Source of the DNA: Gammaproteobacteria bacterium
GTDB taxonomy: Bacteria; Pseudomonadota; Gammaproteobacteria; Enterobacterales; Kangiellaceae
Assembly (NCBI GenBank): GCA_013373545.1
Contig: JABXHQ010000126.1
Span: 1-64,000 of the forward strand
Length of the DNA stretch: 64,000 nt
Direction: 5' to 3'
Part shown: positions 1-7,851 of the stretch, in pieces
Layout of the letters: the number at the start of each line of letters is the position of its first letter
How positions within the stretch are numbered: the first letter of the stretch is position 1
Translations under genes and position numbers: made by a program
The notes under the pieces: generated by a model
What the model was told of the DNA's origin: nothing
Seen by the model: the letters and a program-made list of their open reading frames with translations, nothing else
The model's database searches: none

Positions 1-461
1 CTTTCACGCTTAGACATGCGGTACCATTGCCATAGTAAGATCTTGCCATGGAAATACCCGTTGGGCTGCCAAAGTGGAATGAGGTAGTTGGCAATAAAAG
101 ATCTCAAACGTTGTTTGCTAAATCGCAAATGTGATTCGGCATAATCGTCTGGGGTTCTAAAAATATGGAGTATTTTATACTCAGCAAATGCCTCTGGAAT
201 TAAATAGGGCAGTGCATAAAGCATATTATTCGCGTCATAAATGATCTCGGCATGTTGATGCTGATTTAACTTGCGCCAAAGAAACCTTAGTAACGATCGC
301 GGGAATAACCGCGCGAGCGTGAAGTGAGACAGTATACAAAATAGCCGAGAGTAGCGACTCTCATGGACCGCCATCACTTGCGGACGCAAGGCATTAATAA
401 GATCTGCAAAAAAAAGTGTACCGGTGCGTCCAGTGGATATAATTAAATATTTTTTATTCAC
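1..461 (-). CDS. Sulfotransferase-like protein, N-terminal part (cut by window edge)
   Basis: This gene is absent from the ORF track but is open for 153 codons from a GTG at 461 to the window edge. The N-terminus reads VNKKYLIISTGRTGTLFFA and is followed by a VHESR segment. A Gly-Arg-Thr-Gly-Thr loop right after the first beta strand resembles the 5'-phosphosulfate (PAPS) binding loop of sulfotransferases and of a common unnamed bacterial family with STGRTGT near the N-terminus. The start lies only 6 bases past the stop of the upstream GT-C gene, so the two are probably co-transcribed, and the Shine-Dalgarno site is weak. The position next to a glycosyltransferase and two pilins makes a role in decorating a surface glycan plausible, but this is inference. 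The C-terminal half is outside the window, so the family call is tentative. Confidence 0.6.
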   Translation of the reverse strand, partial: MNKKYLIISTGRTGTLFFADLINALRPQVMAVHESRYSRLFCILSHFTLARLFPRSLLRFLWRKLNQHQHAEIIYDANNMLYALPYLIPEAFAEYKILHIFRTPDDYAESHLRFSKQRLRSFIANYLIPLWQPNGYFHGKILLWQWYRMSKRE

Positions 462-467
462 GGCTGG

Positions 468-2372
468 TTATTCTTGCTCTGCTAAAAATGCCTGAATCGT
501 GGCTAACTTTTCTTCTTCCATGTCAGACATCGAACGTTGGTTACCACTCTTTAGGAACTCAATTTCTTGTACGATGCGCTTTGCCGCCGCTAAATCATTC
601 GTGGCGAGTAAGTTTTCAAGTTTAACCAGTAACCAACTCGGATTTGGGTTGATTGAAAAAGCTAAGTCGGCTTTAGCTATTGATGCATTATATTGTTTAT
701 CAATGAGTAGCGCTTTGGCTAATAAGCCATTCAAATATTCTTGTGTGGCGCTTAATTGAAACTTAGGGTTTACAATTAAATTCTCAATCGCTTGGATGAG
801 CCGTTTGTTTTCGAGGCCTTGGCAACGGTCGCGCTCTTTAAGTTCAATGACATTGGCAATGGGAAGAGTAGCGCCGTAAGTAAAATCAGTTTTCTTAAAT
901 AAACTTAAGTCTTGAATCGCGGGTTCACCATCTAAGATATAGCACTTAACATGCAGTAAACGTAAGTTGGCACTGGTGCTTAATGGTTTATTGTCGACTG
1001 CGGTTTGGATAAATTTTTGTGCTGAAAGAGGCGAGCCCATGTCATATAGCCAAACGCGAGCGGCTTCTAGCTGCGCGCGAACCGACTTGGGTTTGTCGAG
1101 CGCTAACGTATTAAATAAAACTAATTCGCTCTTCCAAGATGGCGTAATTAAACAAGTGACAAAGCCGATGACTCCCGCGTATAAAAAAGCGACGACTTTT
1201 GGTGCATGAGAGTCTTTTATCATCACAATAAGGTGCATAATAATAAAAACAACACCAAGCATGGGAATATAATTACGATGTTCAAAATACAGCTCAAGCG
1301 GCAGAACCGTAGACTCTAGTAAGTGGCCGCCGAAAAACCAAACGATGCCTAAGGTGAGTAATGGCTGTTTCTTGCGGAAGATAAACTGTGCGACCAATAA
1401 AGCAAGGATAACCAGTAGTGAGATAAGCGTAGAAATCGGTTCAAACAGACCTTTCGATACGACAATATCGTCGTGATACAAGCTTGAGCTGGAAACGCTC
1501 GGGATCAAAATTGAGTGTAAGTAATCGAGTAAAATTCTCAGCTCAGTCATTACACGCTCACTCATGGTAAAGTCACGAACTTCCCATAAACCATCCAACC
1601 GTTTACCGAAGATAAATAATGAAATGAATAAAAAGGCAAAAGGAAATAGTAATAACGAGTAGTTTACAAAACGGGTTACTGTAGGACTGATAAACTGGGT
1701 GTCGCGATAAAGCGTATAGTTTAGGGTAAACAAAAATAAAGGCAGTAAAACAGCGGTTTCTTTTGAAAGTATGCCTAATAGACCAAAGCCAGCGAGCGCT
1801 AGGACCAGTAATGCAGCTTCTTTTAAGGTAAACGATGAATGTTTATTGAGACTCGATGTGTAGTACCACATGGCCAGCAATACAAACGTTCCACTCAATA
1901 AGGTCATTCGCTGCACAACCATGTAAATAGCGGTGACATGCAAAGGACTGACTGCCCATAAAAATGTTAACAGTAGCGCAATAGTGTTGTTTTGACTGGC
2001 CGCAGTACCCTGATTAACGCGCGTTACTAAGTTGCGTAAAAAGAAAAATAAAATGACGCAGTTTAAGCAGTGGATCAATATATTGGTGAGCTTAAATGCA
2101 AAGGGGTCTGCTGGCCAACTTTGCGCGTTTAGAGTAAACGATGCAAATACTAATGGGCGTCCGGTAGCGCTACCGCCACTAAACACAAACTGTTTCCAGC
2201 TGGTAAAGTCATTAATGCCGTTTTCTAGCGGTGCGAGATTGTGAAAATCATCAAATACAAAAGGGCCGTTGACTCCGGGAAGATAAATAGCAATAACCGC
2301 TAAACAAAGAAGCAAAAGCCAAGTGATAGGGTTGCGGTAGATTAGTTTAAAAACGGTCATGCTAGCAGCCAT
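468..2372 (-). CDS. GT-C membrane glycosyltransferase with TPR-like C-terminus (TMTC/PMT-like)
   Basis: 634 residues. About 400 N-terminal residues form roughly ten membrane segments, and the last 200 or so are soluble and helical, resembling tetratricopeptide repeats. The first periplasmic loop holds FVFDDFHN, the acidic motif typical of GT-C lipid-linked sugar transferases, followed by a GRPLVF segment and an N-I-L-I-H helix as in TMTC and protein O-mannosyltransferase relatives. Such enzymes use a polyprenyl-phosphate sugar and act on the periplasmic face of the inner membrane. It lies directly downstream of two type IV pilin genes on the same strand, where pseudomonads and others carry pilin-modifying genes such as tfpO or tfpW. 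Pilin glycosylation is therefore the best guess for its role, though the substrate cannot be read from the sequence. Confidence 0.7.
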   Translation of the reverse strand: MAASMTVFKLIYRNPITWLLLLCLAVIAIYLPGVNGPFVFDDFHNLAPLENGINDFTSWKQFVFSGGSATGRPLVFASFTLNAQSWPADPFAFKLTNILIHCLNCVILFFFLRNLVTRVNQGTAASQNNTIALLLTFLWAVSPLHVTAIYMVVQRMTLLSGTFVLLAMWYYTSSLNKHSSFTLKEAALLVLALAGFGLLGILSKETAVLLPLFLFTLNYTLYRDTQFISPTVTRFVNYSLLLFPFAFLFISLFIFGKRLDGLWEVRDFTMSERVMTELRILLDYLHSILIPSVSSSSLYHDDIVVSKGLFEPISTLISLLVILALLVAQFIFRKKQPLLTLGIVWFFGGHLLESTVLPLELYFEHRNYIPMLGVVFIIMHLIVMIKDSHAPKVVAFLYAGVIGFVTCLITPSWKSELVLFNTLALDKPKSVRAQLEAARVWLYDMGSPLSAQKFIQTAVDNKPLSTSANLRLLHVKCYILDGEPAIQDLSLFKKTDFTYGATLPIANVIELKERDRCQGLENKRLIQAIENLIVNPKFQLSATQEYLNGLLAKALLIDKQYNASIAKADLAFSINPNPSWLLVKLENLLATNDLAAAKRIVQEIEFLKSGNQRSMSDMEEEKLATIQAFLAEQE

Positions 2373-2506
2373 TATTATTGTGTGACTTTAAAAAGCCTAG
2401 TTAGGTGGAAAAGCCTAATCTTAGTGAAGAATGCTAGCCGCGGCAATCAGACGATGCCAATAACCTAAAAATGTTTAGTTAAAAGTGCTGAGTGTAAGAG
2501 CCGATC

Positions 2507-2920
2507 TTATCTGCAGTTAGAAGGTCGATATTTAGCATCAACCGTACCACCGGTACAACTCCAAGCAATCGATCCGCCCGAAGCAGTGGATGGGGAGAGT
2601 GTCACGGTAGCGCCCGCAGCGACTTTATTATTAAACTGAACCGTAATGACACCATTTGCGACGGCAATTGAAGTGACGGCAGTATCAGTAATGGTATTAG
2701 CAGCGGCCAGTCCGGCAGCGGTATTATCTGCAGGCCATGTGCCTTCAGAGGAAAAATATTCCGCGACAGAAGATTTCGCTTCTTGTGCTAACTGTAATCC
2801 ACCTGAAACGTAGGTACGTTTGGTGTAGTCTTGGTAAGCCGGTAGTGCGATGGCGGCGAGAATGCCGATGATAGCCACAACAATCATTAACTCAATTAAC
2901 GTGAAACCTTGGTTTTTCAT
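2507..2920 (-). CDS. Type IVa major-pilin-like protein, second paralog
   Basis: 137 residues. It has a short basic leader MKNQG, then the prepilin peptidase site [19 protein letters not shown] with Glu5 of the mature protein, an N-terminal alpha helix, a variable middle, and two C-terminal cysteines (WSCTGG and NCR) that would close the D-region disulfide loop. The product would be processed by PilD and polymerised into a type IV pilus. It lies 97 bases downstream of a closely similar pilin gene and shares its N-terminus, a central FSSEG.(F/W)PADN stretch and the C-terminal loop, so the pair is a tandem duplication that has diverged in the middle. A good ribosome site (AAGAGGG) precedes the ATG. 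A GC-rich hairpin sits between the two genes, so this copy may be expressed less than the first. Confidence 0.9.
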   Translation of the reverse strand: MKNQGFTLIELMIVVAIIGILAAIALPAYQDYTKRTYVSGGLQLAQEAKSSVAEYFSSEGTWPADNTAAGLAAANTITDTAVTSIAVANGVITVQFNNKVAAGATVTLSPSTASGGSIAWSCTGGTVDAKYRPSNCR

Positions 2921-2975
2921 TGCGTAGCCCTCTTTAATCTGTTTGGAAGTAAGTTTAGATTTAGGAGAAGAGTGA

Positions 2976-2998
2976 GGTGCGGCGAATGCCGCCGCACC
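2976..2998 (-). terminator. GC-rich hairpin between the two pilin genes
   Basis: GGTGCGGCG and CGCCGCACC form a perfect 9-base-pair stem around a 5-base loop. On the transcribed strand it is followed by a pyrimidine-rich stretch but not a clean run of T. It could act as a partial terminator or as an mRNA-stabilising 3' end for the first pilin message. Confidence 0.55.
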
Positions 2999-3017
2999 GG
3001 AAACTGCTAACTAAGAA

Positions 3018-3434
3018 TTATCGGCAGTTTGCTGGACGGTATTTAGTATCAACAGTACCACCAGTACAGCTCCAACCAATAGAGCCACCAGCTGTCGCAG
3101 GAGTCAATACGATAGTGTTACCGTTTTCAACTTTAGCGTTGTAAGTAACAGTGATTACACCGTTAACTACAGCAACAGAAGTTACCGCATTACCAGTGAT
3201 CTGAGCCGCTGCAGCAAGACCTGCTGCAGCATTGTCTGCTGGGAAAGCGCCTTCTGAAGAGAAGTACTCAGTTACCGCTGTTTTAGCTGATGCGGCTAGG
3301 GTTAAACCTTCAGAAACGTGTGAACGCTTGGTGTAATCTTGGTATGCAGGAAGTGCGATAGCCGCAAGAATACCGATGATTGCAACAACGATCATTAACT
3401 CGATTAAGGTGAAACCTGAATTAACTTTTTTCAT
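3018..3434 (-). CDS. pilA: Type IVa major pilin PilA
   Basis: 138 residues. Prepilin leader MKKVNSG, cleavage before [18 protein letters not shown], conserved Glu5, helix ending QDYTKR, and a C-terminal disulfide loop (WSCTGG and NCR). This is the structural subunit of type IVa pili, used for twitching, adhesion and DNA uptake. The ATG has a GGAG site 7 bases upstream. Transcription most likely starts from a sigma-54 promoter about 37 bases upstream of the ATG, with a candidate PilR site further up, as known for pilA of Pseudomonas. The nadC-pilA neighbourhood is also that of Pseudomonas, but pilB, pilC and pilD do not follow here; instead a second pilin and a GT-C enzyme do. Confidence 0.95.
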   Translation of the reverse strand: MKKVNSGFTLIELMIVVAIIGILAAIALPAYQDYTKRSHVSEGLTLAASAKTAVTEYFSSEGAFPADNAAAGLAAAAQITGNAVTSVAVVNGVITVTYNAKVENGNTIVLTPATAGGSIGWSCTGGTVDTKYRPANCR

Positions 3435-3481
3435 GTGTAAACTCCAAATATGAGGTTGTGAATTGACTTCGCTCTTATCTA

Positions 3482-3497
3482 TGCGAGAGACGTGCCA
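3482..3497 (-). promoter_or_regulatory. Sigma-54 (RpoN) promoter of pilA
   Basis: On the minus strand the sequence reads TGGCACGTCTCTCGCA. It has GG at -24 and GC at -12 separated by exactly 10 bases, and agrees with the consensus TGGCACG-N4-TTGC(A/T) at nearly every position. A start about 12 bases downstream of the GC gives a leader of roughly 37 bases to the pilA ATG. Confidence 0.88.
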
Positions 3498-3588
3498 AAA
3501 ATTAGATTATCAGTAACACTATGAAAGTAAAGGGGTTTAGAGGGGTAGATCGTTACAACTGTTAAGTAAGTCGCTTTTTCACCATTAA

Positions 3589-3633
3589 AAAGTGACACAT
3601 TATGTAACATGGGGTGACAAAAAGTGTCACTTT
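3589..3633 (-). promoter_or_regulatory. Candidate PilR enhancer site for pilA
   Basis: AAAGTGACAC and GTGTCACTTT form a perfect 10-base inverted repeat separated by 25 bases, with another GTGACA half-site between them. The block lies about 120-160 bases upstream of the predicted sigma-54 start, where an enhancer-binding activator would sit. As I recall, PilR sites in Pseudomonas share a (C/G)TGTC core, which the repeats contain. Direct evidence is limited to the repeat itself. Confidence 0.55.
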
Positions 3634-3700
3634 AGAGCGTAAGTGGACCTTTTTGGTCAGCTCATAAGTTGGCATGAGAAAGCCACGGTGGGCAGTCACC

Positions 3701-4558
3701 TTATTGAACGTTAACCCGCAGACTTAAATCGAGCGCGCGTACATGCTTGGTCAGTGCTCCAACAGAAATATAGTCAACCCCGGTGGTGGCGATTGTGGCT
3801 AATGTCTCTAGAGTTACATCGCCAGAGGCCTCCAGTTTGATGCTGGCATCAAGCGCTCGAACCAAGGTGACCGCTTGGGTCATCATGGTTAAGCTAAAAT
3901 TGTCCAGCATGATCACATCCACCTTTGCCGCAATGGCTTGCTCCAGTTCTGCGAGGGTTTCAACTTCCACTTCAAGCTTGAGGTCACTGTTTAACTGCCG
4001 AGCGTTACGCACCGCCTGCGCGATTGAGCCCGCTGCCGCAATATGGTTCTCTTTAATTAAAAAAGCATCAAACAGTCCAATACGATGATTATGGCCACCG
4101 CCCACCGCTACCGCATACTTTTGCGCTAAGCGTAAACCCGGTATGGTTTTTCGCGTGTCCAGTAGCTGACAAGTCGAGTCATGCAGCTGTTCCGCATACT
4201 GTGAGGTCACAGTGGCGGTGCCGGACAATGTTTGCAGCAAGTTCATTGCGGTCCGCTCGCCGGTCAATATGCTACGAGCAGGACCGGTCATGGTTAATAA
4301 GATGTCATCGGCAGCAATGACATCGCCCTCAGCCTTGTGCCAAGTTAGCTCTACCTTACCGCCCAGCTGCTGAAATACTTCATTGACCCAGGCCTGCCCA
4401 CAGAGTACGCCAGCTTCTCTGGAAATCAGCGTTGCGGTGGCAATGCATTCGGCGTTAATCAGTTCGGCGGTATAGTCACGGCCAATCGCTCCGAGGTCTT
4501 CTCTCAGAGCATCGCGCACATTGCGCGCTATTTCGTTCGCTGCGGGTGTCGGTATCAT
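3701..4558 (-). CDS. nadC: Nicotinate-nucleotide diphosphorylase (carboxylating)
   Basis: 285 residues, the usual length. NadC converts quinolinate and PRPP to nicotinate mononucleotide, CO2 and pyrophosphate, the last common step of de novo NAD synthesis, in the cytoplasm. Family motifs are visible in order: REDLGAIGRDYT near the N-terminus, the DTRKTIPGLR substrate loop, the GGGHNHRIGL segment, a KENHI strand, EVEVET, and the C-terminal ASGDV and YISVGALTKHV strands that bind phosphate. The start codon is ATG. It is divergent from the DUF1631 gene and lies on the same strand as, and 267 bases upstream of, pilA. The gap contains the pilA control region, so nadC and pilA are probably separate units. 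Confidence 0.96.
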   Translation of the reverse strand: MIPTPAANEIARNVRDALREDLGAIGRDYTAELINAECIATATLISREAGVLCGQAWVNEVFQQLGGKVELTWHKAEGDVIAADDILLTMTGPARSILTGERTAMNLLQTLSGTATVTSQYAEQLHDSTCQLLDTRKTIPGLRLAQKYAVAVGGGHNHRIGLFDAFLIKENHIAAAGSIAQAVRNARQLNSDLKLEVEVETLAELEQAIAAKVDVIMLDNFSLTMMTQAVTLVRALDASIKLEASGDVTLETLATIATTGVDYISVGALTKHVRALDLSLRVNVQ

Positions 4559-4913
4559 TGTGGATATTTCAAACTATGGTTGGATTGGTCTATTCTTACA
4601 TGCAAGCGGTGCATTTTAGCTGGAATCCAGCGTTGGGAAAAGTCGTTGTACTGTGATTAGGAGTCGGAAGTGAAGGAGTATGGGTCTAGAGTCTCCGTTG
4701 AGTGGTCGATGAGATAGCTGATTAGGGCGCGTTAGCATGGAATTAATGAGGCGGTTCGCTATTTTTAATTCTTAATCTCTAATGCGCGATAATCTTGTCG
4801 ATAAATTTTACGCCTTTGTGAAAGCAGTCACACAGCAAGACAGGATTTTGGACTACTTTTTAATCATGTTGTCCACTTATCCGTAAGTGAGTGTCCCCTG
4901 AGGTAGTAAGATT
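4559..4913. other. Divergent intergenic region between nadC and the DUF1631 gene
   Basis: 355 bases without a credible ORF. It must carry the promoters of both divergent genes. It is locally AT-rich around 4755-4815, but I could not assign a convincing -35/-10 pair. A GAGG ribosome site precedes the GTG start at 4914. Confidence 0.5.
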
Positions 4914-7163
4914 GTGACTAAAAAAAACCAAGTTGTTCATTTCCCGCAAAACTCCCATGAAACCTTTGTTGGTGAGAAAGTTAATTTGTCTAATTTAGTC
5001 ACGCAAGCCAAAGATCTGGCCGTCAATGAGCTGGTGCTGCTGCTTAATCGCATGCTCGACTCAGCCGATGACAAGCTGTTCGATATGGCGGATAAGTCCA
5101 ATCAAGTTACTTTTTTTAATGCCATGCGCCAGGTGCGGATCAAGCGTCAGGGGCTTATCAATATTTTTAAGCAAGAGCTGGAGTACGCCTTTAAAAAGCA
5201 ATTAGGGGCAGTTATTGAAGAGCGCACGGTGGATAACGTTGAGTCCATGTCTTTGGATGGCTTGAGCTTGGTGCAAGAGGATGACTTAGAAGAAGATTTG
5301 GCAATTGATGCCATGGTCAATAAAGGGCGGGCTGATAACAGTGTTGCCCTTGAACACATCTGTACCCGCCTTGACACGTTATGCACCAACGTCTCAGTTA
5401 CCCAATCAACTAATCCTTTGGACCCGCGGTTTATTGCCGAAGCGTTTCGGACCAGTAGTCATAGCCTCGAGTTGGATGTGCAATCGCGACTGGTGGTATT
5501 TAAGTTGTTTGAACGCTCAGTTGTCGACAGCTTAAAAGATGTCTATTTAGAGGTGAATGAAGAGTTTGCCGAAAAAGGCGTGTTACCGGATCTTCACAAG
5601 CGGCGTCCGCGCCGCCAAGAGCGCGAGCGCGTGCAACGTGAGAAAAGCGAATCCGCTGAGAGCGACAAGCAAAGTAAAGATGACTTACGCGATGAGGTTC
5701 GTGAAGAGGTTTTCAATACGTTGCGTGAATTAATCGGGAATCGAAAAGTCGCCTACCCTGAAGGCAGTGAAGTAGTTAAAACGGATCAAGTGGTTAATGC
5801 GTTAACTACCTTGCAAAAAGATCCGGGTTATTCGCCGAAAGATTTGTCGACACCCGATCAAGTGCGTCATATTCTGAGCGGATTCTTACCCGCAACTCAA
5901 GGTCAAGTCAACGGTGGAACCATTGGTAATGTGAATGATGATGTCATTGACATTGTTACCATGCTATTTGACTTTATTCTTGATGACACAAATTTACACA
6001 ATGATATTAAAGCGCTACTGGCACGCCTGCAAATACCGATGCTCAAAGTCGGTATGGTGGATCGTTCGTTTTTCAGCGATCGACACCATCCCGCGCGTAA
6101 GTTACTGAATGAATTATCGCGCGCTGGAATTGGCTGGGTTCCGAGTAATAACGGCGGGCCAGATCCGCTGCTGACTAAAATTTCACAAACCGTTGAAACG
6201 ATTACTTCAGAGTTTCGTGACGACGTAACATTATTTAGTCAGCTGCTTGATGACTTTGAAGTGTTTAAGTCGCAGGACACTAAACGCACCTCGATTCTCG
6301 AAAAGCGTATGAAAGAAGCTGAAGAAGGCAAAGCGAGAGCCGATTCAGCAAGACAAAAAGTTAATAGCGAAATTGCCCGCATGTGCCATGGTCGAATCAT
6401 CGCTGAACCAGTCAAAAATATTTTGAAAGAAGCGTGGACCAACGTACTGTTTTTAGAGCAGTTAAAGCCAAATAACCAAGAAGGTTTTGATAAAGCTATT
6501 AAAGTGGCTGAATTTTTGGTGTGGAGCGTTCAGCCGAAGACCTCAGAAGATGCCAAAGCTAAGTTGAAAAAAATAGTTGTCAGCTTAATCAAAAACCTGC
6601 GTCTTGGCATGAATCGAATTTCATTTAATTCTTATCGTTCAAGCCAATTATTAGAAGAGCTTGAAGAATGTCATCGTCAAATTCTAGAGTTACCGATCCC
6701 ATCGCCGAGTGAAACTGAAGATCAGGTTTCCTCGGTCGCTGAGACTATTGGTGTAACGGCTACCGAAGAAACGGTAAAAGAGTTATCGCTTCCCACTTCA
6801 GATGAAGTCGCGGCAAAGCCGCAACAAGCTGCTAAAGCAACACCGCTTGATGCTCTAGAAGATTTGACCGATGAAGCGGATAGCGTTTATGAAACAGTCA
6901 ATCAACTGCAAGGTGGCTCATGGTTAGAAATGGCGGCGCACGAAGATGGCTCTACTCAACGCTGTAAGTTGGCGGCACACATCGTCAGTTCCGATAAATA
7001 CATTTTCGTCAATCGAACCGGAATGAAATTAGCCGAACTAACTAAAGCTCGACTGGCAGCAGGATTAAAAGCCGGCTTAATCAAAATTCTCGATGATGCG
7101 GCATTATTCGATCGCGCATTAGAATCGGTTATTACCAATTTACGTAGTCTCAAAGAAGCTTAA
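4914..7163 (+). CDS. DUF1631 family protein
   Basis: 749 residues, starting at a GTG with a TGAGGT site 8 bases upstream. The protein is largely helical, acidic and without signal peptide or membrane spans, so it is probably cytoplasmic. A charged low-complexity stretch (about residues 225-265) separates an N-terminal region from a central helical part, and a disordered segment near 600-665 leads to a short C-terminal beta-rich module with YIFVNRTGMK. The C-terminal module resembles PilZ-like folds, but no clear RxxxR signature is seen, so c-di-GMP binding is not claimed. The same family sits between nadC and ampD in Pseudomonas (PA4523). No function is established as far as I know. Confidence 0.85.
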   Translation: MTKKNQVVHFPQNSHETFVGEKVNLSNLVTQAKDLAVNELVLLLNRMLDSADDKLFDMADKSNQVTFFNAMRQVRIKRQGLINIFKQELEYAFKKQLGAVIEERTVDNVESMSLDGLSLVQEDDLEEDLAIDAMVNKGRADNSVALEHICTRLDTLCTNVSVTQSTNPLDPRFIAEAFRTSSHSLELDVQSRLVVFKLFERSVVDSLKDVYLEVNEEFAEKGVLPDLHKRRPRRQERERVQREKSESAESDKQSKDDLRDEVREEVFNTLRELIGNRKVAYPEGSEVVKTDQVVNALTTLQKDPGYSPKDLSTPDQVRHILSGFLPATQGQVNGGTIGNVNDDVIDIVTMLFDFILDDTNLHNDIKALLARLQIPMLKVGMVDRSFFSDRHHPARKLLNELSRAGIGWVPSNNGGPDPLLTKISQTVETITSEFRDDVTLFSQLLDDFEVFKSQDTKRTSILEKRMKEAEEGKARADSARQKVNSEIARMCHGRIIAEPVKNILKEAWTNVLFLEQLKPNNQEGFDKAIKVAEFLVWSVQPKTSEDAKAKLKKIVVSLIKNLRLGMNRISFNSYRSSQLLEELEECHRQILELPIPSPSETEDQVSSVAETIGVTATEETVKELSLPTSDEVAAKPQQAAKATPLDALEDLTDEADSVYETVNQLQGGSWLEMAAHEDGSTQRCKLAAHIVSSDKYIFVNRTGMKLAELTKARLAAGLKAGLIKILDDAALFDRALESVITNLRSLKEA

Positions 7164-7213
7164 TATTGCATTTCGGCGAGCACATCGTTTAAGGTGCTCG
7201 CATGACTTCTTAA

Positions 7214-7759
7214 GTGACTAACGTTTTGCGAGTTCAACAACTTCCTTCTCCTCATTTTAACCAGCGACCCGCTGGCGTTGTCGTGAATTTATTGGTTTTA
7301 CACAACATTAGTCTGCCGCCTGGTGAATTTGGTAATGGCTATGTTGAGCAATTTTTTTTAGGAAAGCTCGACGCCACTGCGCATCCGTATTTCGATGAAA
7401 TAGCAGAATTAAAAGTCTCCGCGCATTACTTTATTACTCGAACCGGAGCGATTACAGAGTTTGTAAACCCGCAACTGCGGGCCTGGCACGCCGGTGTTTC
7501 GAGTTGGCAAGGGGAAACCAACTGCAACGATTTTTCGATTGGAATTGAATTAGAAGGTACCGATCATTTGCCTTACCAAAGCGCGCAGTATCAAGCGTTA
7601 GCGGAGCTCACCGTTTCACTGATGCAAGCTTATCCCGCAATTACTGCTGAGCGCATCGTGGGGCATTCAGATATTGCTCCAAAACGCAAAACGGATCCCG
7701 GCCCGGCCTTTGACTGGGACTATTTTAGGCAACTATTGGTGACCCAACAACAGGGATAA
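7214..7759 (+). CDS. ampD: 1,6-anhydro-N-acetylmuramyl-L-alanine amidase AmpD
   Basis: 181 residues from a GTG start; the nearby ATG at 7202 runs into a stop. AmpD is a cytoplasmic zinc amidase that cuts the lactyl-peptide bond of anhydromuropeptides during peptidoglycan recycling, which lowers the AmpR-activating signal for beta-lactamase in species that have it. The zinc ligands are visible as the His of VLHNISLP near the N-terminus and the His and Asp of VGHSDIAPKRKTDPGPAFDW near the C-terminus. The length and the absence of a signal peptide separate it from the periplasmic AmiD type. It is followed by ampE as in enterobacteria and pseudomonads. Another recycling gene, mpl, lies elsewhere in the window. 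Confidence 0.95.
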   Translation: MTNVLRVQQLPSPHFNQRPAGVVVNLLVLHNISLPPGEFGNGYVEQFFLGKLDATAHPYFDEIAELKVSAHYFITRTGAITEFVNPQLRAWHAGVSSWQGETNCNDFSIGIELEGTDHLPYQSAQYQALAELTVSLMQAYPAITAERIVGHSDIAPKRKTDPGPAFDWDYFRQLLVTQQQG

Positions 7760-7827
7760 AATCGGTCACGGATATAGACATTGCAAGCGGATACTGATTA
7801 CACTTTGGGACCATAAGGATACTTTTA

Positions 7828-7851
7828 ATGACCCGAAGGCGCTGCTCATGA
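7828..7851 (+). other. Seven-codon upstream reading frame overlapping the ampE start
   Basis: An ATG with its own AAGGA site 9 bases upstream opens the frame MTRRRCS and stops at a TGA that overlaps the ampE ATG in the arrangement ATGA. It might couple ampE translation to upstream ribosomes, or it may be chance. Confidence 0.35.
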
